The position numbers and the translations under genes were made by a program. This document shows positions 7,444-12,717 of a stretch of 12,717 nucleotides of DNA, in pieces (the first letter of the stretch is position 1; each line of letters opens with the position of its first letter). Origin of the DNA: an uncultured Planctomycetota bacterium (GTDB taxonomy: Bacteria > Planctomycetota > UBA1135 > GCA-002686595). Below the pieces are notes generated by a model. That model was not told the origin of the DNA, ran no database searches, and saw nothing but the letters and a program-made list of their open reading frames with translations. The DNA is taken from NCBI GenBank assembly GCA_903829565.1, contig CAIKQM010000135.1:1-12717 (forward strand). Reading direction: 5' to 3'.

Positions 7444-8336
7444 AGGCGGAACATCTGGCGCATGACATGCCCGACGATCTGCGGGTTCTTGCGCATGCGC
7501 CGTAGCGAGTAGGGGCGCCACTCGGGGCCGAAGGGGACATAGACGCGTACACGATGGCCGGCGTCTTTCCACTTGGACCACAGTTCCTCGCGCACACCCA
7601 TCAGCGTCTGGAACTCGTACTGCTCGCGCCGGTAGGCGTGTTTCGCAAGCACGGTGAGGGCGCGTGCAGCCAAACCATCATCATGCGTGGCCAACGAGAG
7701 CGTGGCCCCGCGTTGGCACAAGAGCTCCAAGCATTCGATGTACGCCACGCGGATGGGCTCCGCTTCGGTGTGCGCAATGCTCGCCGGCTCGAGATAGATG
7801 CCCTTCACTAGGCGCACATCCACAGGTCCAGGTGCCAGGCGTTGGATGTCGGCCTTGGTGCAGAACAAGCGCGATTGGAGCACGATGCCCACATTCGTGT
7901 GCGTGTGGCGCAGGCGTTCGAAGACGCGCAGTGTGCCGTCTTTGGTAGGCGCGTCTTCCATCTCGACGCGCAGGAACTGGCCGAGGGGCGCGCAGTGCGC
8001 TGCAATCTGCGCATACAACTCGTAGGCGAGGTTCTCGTCGATCGAGAGCCCCACATGCGTGGGCTTCACCGAGACATAGGCGTCCAGCTTGCGGCGCGCG
8101 AGTTCGGTGGCGGCCTCGCAGTAGGCCTTGGCGACTGCACGCGCTTGCGACTCATCGGCGATGCCCTCGCCCAACACATCCAGCACGGTGGTGTAGCCGC
8201 TAGCTTGAAGTTGGGTGATGCGTTGCAGTGCCTCGTCCAGCGTTTCGCCGGCGATGTAGCGCGCTGCAATGCGCCGCATGATCGGCTTGGGGACGTGGGG
8301 CAGGACAGCGAGAACGGCGCGAGTGAACAGGCCCAT
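7440..8336 (-). CDS. Proline dehydrogenase (monofunctional, FAD-dependent)
   Basis: This 298-residue protein matches the length and motif order of monofunctional bacterial PRODH, an (alpha/beta)8 flavoenzyme that oxidises proline to delta-1-pyrroline-5-carboxylate and passes electrons to the quinone pool. Visible motifs are VLDVLGE, VSVKPTHVGL, FLRVEMED, VRLVKGIYLEP (~172-182), LATHDD, YEFQTLMGVRE, and near the C-terminus YVPFGPEWRPYSLRRMRKNP (~263-282), whose PYSLRRM corresponds to the substrate-binding Y-x-x-RR of the family. The ATG at 8334-8336 is chosen; a GTG at 8367-8369 would add 11 residues with no family resemblance. The partner P5C dehydrogenase is not in the window. The gene is convergent with the metallophosphoesterase and divergent from cutA. 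Confidence 0.9.
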   Translation of the reverse strand: MGLFTRAVLAVLPHVPKPIMRRIAARYIAGETLDEALQRITQLQASGYTTVLDVLGEGIADESQARAVAKAYCEAATELARRKLDAYVSVKPTHVGLSIDENLAYELYAQIAAHCAPLGQFLRVEMEDAPTKDGTLRVFERLRHTHTNVGIVLQSRLFCTKADIQRLAPGPVDVRLVKGIYLEPASIAHTEAEPIRVAYIECLELLCQRGATLSLATHDDGLAARALTVLAKHAYRREQYEFQTLMGVREELWSKWKDAGHRVRVYVPFGPEWRPYSLRRMRKNPQIVGHVMRQMFRL

Positions 8337-8441
8337 TGGGTTGGTGCGCGGGGGATGCGCGGCCACCACTCTAGCGGCGAGATGCGCTGAGATCTAAGGC
8401 GAACCGTGGGGTCTGGGCGTGGCGCCTGCTAGGCTTTCAGC

Positions 8442-8789
8442 ATGAGTGACGAGGTGCGCCTCGTGCTGACCACGGCCCCTGATCTCGAGGTGGCGCGACG
8501 CATCGTCCGCGGCCTCGTGGAGGCCGGGGCGTGTGCCTGCGGGACGATCCTGCCGGGCGCGACGAGCATCTATCGCTGGCAAGGCGTGCTCGAGGAAGCA
8601 GCGGAGTGCCAAGTCGTGTTGAAGTGCTCGCAGGCTTCGTTGGGGCGCTTGCAGGAGTGCTTGAGCGCTTTGCATCCCTACGAGTTGCCTGAAGTGATCG
8701 TGCTCGACCCCGTGGAGGTCGAGGCGCGCTATGCGCAGTGGGTTGTTGCCCAGTGTGTTGCGCCCCTCGATGCAGGATCGAGTGCATGA
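8442..8789 (+). CDS. cutA: CutA1-family divalent cation tolerance protein
   Basis: A 115-residue protein with the CutA1 signature: ARRIVRGLVEAGACACGTIL, LPGATSIYRWQGVLEEAAE, then LHPYELPEVIVLDPVEVEARYAQWV. CutA1 proteins are small trimeric ferredoxin-like cytoplasmic proteins linked historically to copper and divalent-cation tolerance, with an unsettled molecular role. Several cysteines (CACG and two more near the middle) exceed what many CutA1 proteins carry. The ATG at 8442 is preceded by TAGGCTTTCAGC without a clear ribosome site. The stop overlaps the start of the sulfatase-like gene as ATGA (8786-8789), indicating translational coupling and placing cutA at the head of a four-gene unit. 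Confidence 0.92.
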   Translation: MSDEVRLVLTTAPDLEVARRIVRGLVEAGACACGTILPGATSIYRWQGVLEEAAECQVVLKCSQASLGRLQECLSALHPYELPEVIVLDPVEVEARYAQWVVAQCVAPLDAGSSA

Positions 8790-10171
8790 ACAGGCGCTGT
8801 CACATGTACTGGACAGGTGGCGCGTTGGCGCTGGTCTTGTCGTCTTGTGGTTCGCAGGCGGACTCGCAGCGCGCGCCGGAGAGACCGCTGCACGCGTTGA
8901 TCGTGACGGTCGAGGGCTTGCGCGCCGATACAGCCAGCTGGCTGGCAGGTACTGTCAAGGGAACTGGACGCTCGGTCAGCGGGCCGGCAGCAGGTGCCGA
9001 GCAACGCGCAGAGCTGCGCGCATGGACGTTGGATGACTTGGCGTATGGCGGTACTTCGTGGGCTTCGGCCTATGCTTCCTCGCCGGCTGTGTTGCCCGCG
9101 CTGGGTGCGTTGTGGTGTGGCAAGCCGCCTTTGGAAGTGGGCTTAGAACAGGACACAGAGCTCCTGCCGGGTCAGCAGGTCACACTTGCGGAGCTTGCGC
9201 GTGCCGAGGGCTTCGTCACCGCAGCCTTTGTCACCACCGGTGCGCGTCCGCTGGCCCCAGCATTGGAGCAAGGCTTCGTTACCTTCAGCAGCCACGCGGA
9301 TGATCATGCGACGTTGGTGGCTGCGCGGGATTGGTTGTTGGCGCGTGACGCAGGAGCAGAGCAGCGCAGCTTCGTATGGGTGCATCTAGCCGGACCTGCG
9401 CAAGGTGACGTGGAGGATCGCGCTTCGGAAGTTGAAGGTGTGGAGCCTTTGCGACCGCCGTCTACTTTTGCAGAGCTGCCCGCAGCCGACGCTGTTGCGG
9501 ACCATGATCCGCGGCTCGCCTACGATCGAGCGGCGTGGCTTGTGTGCGCACGCCTCGCTCGTTTCCTTGAGACTTGCTACGACCCATTCCAGCGCGGTGC
9601 AGAAACAGCGGAGCTGTGGCCGCGCACGGGGCTCATTCTCTGTGGTGTGGGACCGCTCTTGCTCGGGGAGCAAGGCTACAGCGGTGCCGTGCCGGCACTG
9701 CATGAGTCGCGCTTGCGTGTGCCGTTGCTCGTGCACCATCCAGCGACGGTGCCGGGAGCGCGCGTGCGTGCGGACCTCGTGGACCTTGTGGATGTGGTGG
9801 GCACCGTGTGCGATTGGTTCGACTGGGAACGTCCACCCGGGGCTGTGCAGCGCTCGTTGTTGGCAGAGCACGACACGCAATTGCCGCCGCGTGCTGCTGT
9901 GGTGTGTGCCTACGATCGCGTCTTCACCGTGCGCGATGAGCAATGGCGCTTGATCTGGAATCCGTTGCGCCGGCGCGTGCGGGGCTTGCCGGACAGTGCT
10001 GCGATGACGCCCGAGTTGTGGTTGCAGGACTTGACCCGCGATCCCAGCGCTGCGCAGAACTACGCGGACGCGCATCCCGAGGTTGTGGCTCGCTTGCAAG
10101 GGGTTATCAAACGCTGGCGCGAAGCACGCCGGCCGTTCCCGCCGCACCTCAAGCCCGTGAGCCAGCCATGA
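8786..10171 (+). CDS. Sulfatase-superfamily lipoprotein lacking catalytic residues (probable pseudoenzyme)
   Basis: A 461-residue protein starting at the ATG that overlaps the cutA stop, with AGGA about nine bases upstream. The signal peptide ends in lipobox LSSC (Cys21). The order of landmarks matches the sulfatase/alkaline phosphatase fold: IVTVEGLRAD (39-48), ASAYASSPAVLPALGALWCG (93-112), LILCGVGPLLLGEQGYSG (283-300), ALHESRLRVPLLV, a VDLVDVVGTVCDWF block, VRDEQWRLIWNP, and ELWLQDLTRDPSAAQNYAD near the end. The first metal Asp is Glu43, the CxPxR / TLPSH nucleophile region is AVLPAL, and the TSDHG metal motif is CGVGP. A canonical sulfatase or phosphotransferase activity is therefore unlikely; a binding or scaffold role on the outer face of a membrane is inferred. 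Confidence 0.8.
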   Translation: MNRRCHMYWTGGALALVLSSCGSQADSQRAPERPLHALIVTVEGLRADTASWLAGTVKGTGRSVSGPAAGAEQRAELRAWTLDDLAYGGTSWASAYASSPAVLPALGALWCGKPPLEVGLEQDTELLPGQQVTLAELARAEGFVTAAFVTTGARPLAPALEQGFVTFSSHADDHATLVAARDWLLARDAGAEQRSFVWVHLAGPAQGDVEDRASEVEGVEPLRPPSTFAELPAADAVADHDPRLAYDRAAWLVCARLARFLETCYDPFQRGAETAELWPRTGLILCGVGPLLLGEQGYSGAVPALHESRLRVPLLVHHPATVPGARVRADLVDLVDVVGTVCDWFDWERPPGAVQRSLLAEHDTQLPPRAAVVCAYDRVFTVRDEQWRLIWNPLRRRVRGLPDSAAMTPELWLQDLTRDPSAAQNYADAHPEVVARLQGVIKRWREARRPFPPHLKPVSQP

Positions 10172-10184
10172 GGTTGCAGGTGTC

Positions 10185-11795
10185 ATGAACGCTGCTGCGA
10201 CCCAGGCGAGTGATCGATGGTGCGCGGCAGGTCTGTTCTTCGTGCTGGCGGCGTGGTTCTCCCTGTTTGCGCAGGGCATTCCTGATGTGGTCGACGCAGA
10301 GATTGCCCACCAAACGGCGAGCGCCATGGTGCGTGCGCACAGCACCGCCGTGCAGGGCACACCTGAGGCGCAGGAGCTTGTCAAGTTTGCTGGACAAGCG
10401 GCGCCGGGAGCCTTTCCGCTCGTGCAGGGCCCCGATGGTGGCTGGCGCGGTTGGTATGCGCCGGGACAGGCGCTGCTGCTCGTGCCGTTGTATGTGCTGG
10501 GCGCGGCGCTTGCTGCTGCAACTCCTGGGTTGGCCGGCCCGCATGCCGAGCGTGTGCTTGACGGTGTGGCGCGCAGTGAGTGGTGGGAGCATGCTGCAAC
10601 GAGCTTGTCCAATCCGCTGTACAGCGCAGCTCTTGCTGCCGCGCTGTACTTGAGTGCGCGCCACCTGCGGGCCTCGCGGCGTGCAGCGTGCTGTGCGGCT
10701 GTGGGCTTGGCCTTGGGCACGTTCGTAGCGCCCCTGTCGCGGGGCATGTTGTCCGACATTCCTGCTGCAGCAGCGCTGGCTTGGGCGATGGAGCGCTTCT
10801 ATGCGCAACGCGCGCGCCAAGCGCTGGGCGCTGCACCCAGTTGGTGGGGGCTGGGTGCTTGCCTGGCAATCGCGGTCAGCACGCGAGTGCAGTTGGCTCC
10901 CGCAGCGGCCATCATCGGTGTGGTGGTGGTGTGGTCTGCACCACAGCGCCTAGTTGCGGCGCGTCAGCTGGGTGTGTGTGCCTTGGCTGCAATGGCTGTG
11001 GTGCTTTCAGCCAATGTCGCGCGCAGCGGTCGAGCACTGGACTTCGGCTATGGCGCCGTATTTGCCGGCGGTTTCTTCGCACTTGCACCTTGGGAGGGTG
11101 CTTGGAAGTTGTGGTTCTCCAGCGGACGCGGACTTGTGTGGTACTCGAGCGGTGTGTTGCTGGCACTAGCCGGATGGTGGCTGGTGCGCGCGCAGCGGCG
11201 CACCGAGCTGGTGGTGGTGCTTGCAGCCGCGCTCGCGGTGGGTCTACCTGTGTGCAGCATGGTGGCGTGGCATGGTGCTCATGCACCTGGTCCGCGCTAT
11301 GTGCTGGCCGCAGTGGTGCTCGTGTGGCCCGCGTTGGCCTTGCTCTTCGATGCTGTGCAGCCTCTGGCGCGACGCGTGTTGCAGGTTTGGTTGTGTGTGA
11401 GTGTGGTGGCGTATGTGCCGTGGATGGCCGTTGACAGTGCGACCTGGCACGCTCTCGCGCTGGAGCACCAACGCGGCCAAGCACACCATCACGGCTCGAC
11501 CGATGAACAGCTGTTCCAAGCAGCGATGGTGGATTGGCGTAGCGCACCGCTCGTGACCGTGCCCCAACTGGCCGTGGCGCAGCTCAGTCCTGACGCAACG
11601 GATGCTGATGGCAAGATCCACAGCTTTGCCTCGCTACTCCCGCCCGAGCGAGCTCGCCACATGCGCCATCTGTTGTGGGTGGAGGCCGACTCCCTAGGAG
11701 TTCCGTTCTGGGTGCCCATGGGCTGGCTCGGCCTGCTACTGGGTCTGGCCCTGCTGGCCTTCAGGAAGATGCGCCTCTGCGACCGATACACGTGA
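10185..11795 (+). CDS. Polytopic membrane protein resembling GT-C / GT39-like glycosyltransferases
   Basis: A 536-residue, very hydrophobic protein with roughly ten or eleven predicted membrane segments (first at ~13-30, next at ~96-113, the last at the C-terminus followed by RKMRLCDRY). After TM1 comes IPDVVDAEIAHQTA (32-45), an acidic first-loop motif like the catalytic Asp/Glu of GT-C enzymes. GWYAPGQALLLVPLYVLG, SRGMLSDIPAAAALAWAME, FSSGRGLVWYSSGVLLALAG and HAPGPRYVLAA follow the pattern of bacterial GT39-like proteins, which use polyprenyl-phosphate sugars at the outer face of the membrane. Donor and acceptor are unknown. The gene starts 13 bp after the sulfatase-like gene, with AGGTG before the ATG, and ends 1 bp before the next gene. 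Confidence 0.78.
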   Translation: MNAAATQASDRWCAAGLFFVLAAWFSLFAQGIPDVVDAEIAHQTASAMVRAHSTAVQGTPEAQELVKFAGQAAPGAFPLVQGPDGGWRGWYAPGQALLLVPLYVLGAALAAATPGLAGPHAERVLDGVARSEWWEHAATSLSNPLYSAALAAALYLSARHLRASRRAACCAAVGLALGTFVAPLSRGMLSDIPAAAALAWAMERFYAQRARQALGAAPSWWGLGACLAIAVSTRVQLAPAAAIIGVVVVWSAPQRLVAARQLGVCALAAMAVVLSANVARSGRALDFGYGAVFAGGFFALAPWEGAWKLWFSSGRGLVWYSSGVLLALAGWWLVRAQRRTELVVVLAAALAVGLPVCSMVAWHGAHAPGPRYVLAAVVLVWPALALLFDAVQPLARRVLQVWLCVSVVAYVPWMAVDSATWHALALEHQRGQAHHHGSTDEQLFQAAMVDWRSAPLVTVPQLAVAQLSPDATDADGKIHSFASLLPPERARHMRHLLWVEADSLGVPFWVPMGWLGLLLGLALLAFRKMRLCDRYT

Positions 11796-11796
11796 C

Positions 11797-12465
11797 ATGC
11801 TCAGGATGTCCGGACTCTGCAGGCTGGTCGCGCCCTTCGTGCTCGCCCTAGTGCCCGCACACGCAGGCAGTACATCCACGACGCACACCTTCGTCCTGCT
11901 CGACGGCCGCACCCCCGTAGGCCTCTGCACCGAACACCGCCGCGAAACCAACGGGGTCCTCGCGCTCGAGCGCGTCTACGAGTGGCCTCGTCCGACCGGC
12001 GGCATCACCGAAGTACGCCACGTCGAGACCCGCGACTCCCTCGGCTGGCGCATGTCCTGGCGCGAGCTGACCCCCAAAGGCTCCAGCCTGCACGCCGAAC
12101 GCACCCTCGACGGCCGCTTAACCTGGCGCGCCTGGGATCCCGGCGACACCCAGCGCGGTGCTTGGGACCGCACCGGCACCCTCTTTCCCCTAGAAGCCAT
12201 CGAGGCCGTGCGAGCCGGCTCTGGCCCGAAAGAGACCTTCGAGCTCTACGAGCCCACAACGCGCGCACGTGCGCAAGTCACTGCCATGCAGCGTGTGGTG
12301 GAGGGCGGGGGCTTGGTGGTTGAGTGGGTGCGGGTGGATGGGGTTGTGGTGGGGAGTATGAGGTTTGAGGCGGGGGAGTTGGTGGAGTTTGGGATGCAGG
12401 CGGGGGGGGTGAGGGGGGTGCGGGTGACGGATGAGCGGGCGGGGTACTTGCGCTCTCAATGGTGA
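11797..12465 (+). CDS. Small secreted protein of unknown function with split codon usage
   Basis: A 222-residue protein I do not recognise. The N-terminus MLRMSGLCRLVAPFVLALVP followed by AHAG is a Sec signal peptide with probable cleavage after AHA. The mature part has alternating hydrophobic and charged stretches suggestive of a beta-rich fold, with no obvious catalytic motif. It begins 1 bp after the stop of the membrane-protein gene, so it is probably translated from the same mRNA. Codon use is odd: from 11923 to 12042, 27 of 40 codons end in C, while from 12295 to the stop 43 of 56 sense codons end in G and only 4 in C. The reading frame stays open and the peptide looks plausible across the switch, so I treat it as one gene. 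Confidence 0.7.
   Translation: MLRMSGLCRLVAPFVLALVPAHAGSTSTTHTFVLLDGRTPVGLCTEHRRETNGVLALERVYEWPRPTGGITEVRHVETRDSLGWRMSWRELTPKGSSLHAERTLDGRLTWRAWDPGDTQRGAWDRTGTLFPLEAIEAVRAGSGPKETFELYEPTTRARAQVTAMQRVVEGGGLVVEWVRVDGVVVGSMRFEAGELVEFGMQAGGVRGVRVTDERAGYLRSQW
12326..12354 (+). other. Putative G-quadruplex motif 1
   Basis: Four G-runs of three or more (12326-12328, 12332-12334, 12340-12343, 12351-12354) are separated by loops of 3, 5 and 7 bases, fitting the standard G3+N1-7 pattern. It lies inside the G-ending codon part of the secreted-protein gene, on the coding strand, and so would also be present in the mRNA. Confidence 0.5.
12402..12424 (+). other. Putative G-quadruplex motif 2 with an 8-base G tract
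   Basis: Runs of eight G (12402-12409), six G (12413-12418) and three G (12422-12424), separated by TGA and TGC, can be divided into four G-runs with short loops. The long homopolymer is also a possible slippage site near the 3' end of the secreted-protein gene. Confidence 0.5.
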
Positions 12466-12493
12466 TACTGGCCCAGACCAGTGTGCAAACTCA

Positions 12494-12525
12494 GGGCTGC
12501 GGATCTCTCCGTGGCCCTCTCTTTT
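12494..12525 (+). terminator. Intrinsic terminator at the end of the cutA four-gene unit
   Basis: GGGCTGCGGA (12494-12503) pairs with TCCGTGGCCC (12508-12517) over all ten positions, two of them G-U wobbles, around a TCTC loop. The tail is TCTCTTTT. It is 28 bases after the stop of the secreted-protein gene, consistent with the end of the transcript that begins at cutA. Confidence 0.7.
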
Positions 12526-12540
12526 CGGATGTCAGGTTTC

Positions 12541-12555
12541 CTTGACCTTGTCAAG
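12541..12555. repeat. Inverted repeat overlapping the stop of the right-edge gene
   Basis: CTTGAC-CTT-GTCAAG is a perfect 6-bp inverted repeat spanning the stop codon of the minus-strand gene at the right edge. It has no clear T-tract on the minus strand. It may be a weak 3' hairpin, a piece of an element end, or chance. Confidence 0.3.
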
Positions 12556-12717
12556 TTTGGCTGACGAACCGCCCATAGCCCGGCTTCTTGCACCACGGGC
12601 CGAACTGTCGTTTGAGGAGCACCTCATGCAACTCCAGCCTTCGCGCCTCGATCCCCAGCACACTCGCCGGTGAGTTCCACCTGTCCCGATTCGTGATCTG
12701 CCGCACATAGTTCCTCC
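12551..12717 (-). CDS. C-terminal fragment of an unrecognised basic protein (enters from right edge)
   Basis: Reading the reverse strand from the edge gives 54 codons and a TGA at 12551-12553. The fragment begins RNYVRQITNRDRWNSPASVL, continues GIEARRLELHEVLLKRQFGP and ends KKPGYGRFVSQT. It has balanced, protein-like composition rich in Arg/Lys, Leu and aromatic residues, whereas the other two reverse frames read as low-quality or stop early. The start lies outside the window. I do not recognise the family. The basic, compact tail would suit a DNA- or RNA-binding protein such as a transposase, but that is a guess. It is convergent with the cutA unit. Confidence 0.5.
   Translation of the reverse strand, partial: RNYVRQITNRDRWNSPASVLGIEARRLELHEVLLKRQFGPWCKKPGYGRFVSQT

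Noticed and set aside
8337..8441. Possible small gene or RNA between proline dehydrogenase and cutA
   Set aside because: Only about 100 bases, with no open frame carrying a credible start and no convincing hairpin; it is most simply a divergent promoter region.
9386..10759. 457-codon antisense frame across the sulfatase-like and GT-C-like genes
   Set aside because: Composition is shadow-like (Ala/Arg/Ser/His-rich) and it crosses a gene junction of a well-supported plus-strand operon.
12190..12459. Antisense frame rich in His and Pro opposite the G-rich end of the secreted-protein gene
   Set aside because: The His/Pro repeats simply reflect the complement of GTG and GGG codons; the plus-strand frame is continuous from a signal peptide.

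Overview
The window is a GC-rich (by eye well over 60%), gene-dense stretch of a bacterial chromosome. Several features point to Planctomycetota or a similar deep-branching, large-genome Gram-negative lineage: a large surface lipoprotein with Big_5/Ig-like domains plus glycine-rich repeats, a sulfatase-superfamily lipoprotein, many starts without a clear Shine-Dalgarno sequence, and three predicted lipoproteins. This assignment is an inference from gene content, not from a marker gene. I see no rRNA, tRNA, CRISPR array or complete insertion sequence.

Layout. (1) 1-995, minus strand: a HEAT-like lipoprotein followed, 3 bp later, by the first 26 codons of a probable TatD-family metal hydrolase running off the left edge. 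(2) 996-1244: divergent spacer with two perfect inverted repeats. (3) 1245-4322, plus: a ~1025-residue secreted lipoprotein with two Ig-like domains and a long glycine-rich beta-repeat region, followed by a good intrinsic terminator (4356-4393). (4) 4420-7443, plus: an amidohydrolase of the deaminase type, an NrnA-like DHH/DHHA1 phosphoesterase, and a YfcE-like calcineurin-fold phosphoesterase. (5) 7440-8336, minus: proline dehydrogenase, convergent with group 4 and sharing the palindromic CTAG for both stop codons. (6) 8442-12465, plus: a tight four-gene unit of CutA1, a sulfatase-fold lipoprotein that has lost its catalytic residues, a GT-C/GT39-like polytopic membrane protein, and a small secreted protein of unknown function. 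Junctions are a 4-bp overlap, 13 bp and 1 bp, and the unit ends in a hairpin terminator (12494-12525). (7) 12551-12717, minus: the last 54 codons of an unrecognised basic protein entering from the right edge.

How it fits together. Group 4 pairs two small-molecule/nucleotide phosphoesterases with a probable nucleobase- or nucleoside-type deaminase, which is compatible with nucleotide turnover but not proof of a pathway. Group 6 is the most unusual part. It links an envelope pseudo-sulfatase, a glycosyltransferase-like membrane protein and a secreted orphan behind cutA, and looks like an uncharacterised envelope module. The last gene of that unit changes codon preference sharply about three quarters of the way through (C-ending codons to G-ending codons) and carries two G-quadruplex motifs in the G-ending part. 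The rest of the window looks like ordinary housekeeping and envelope genes.
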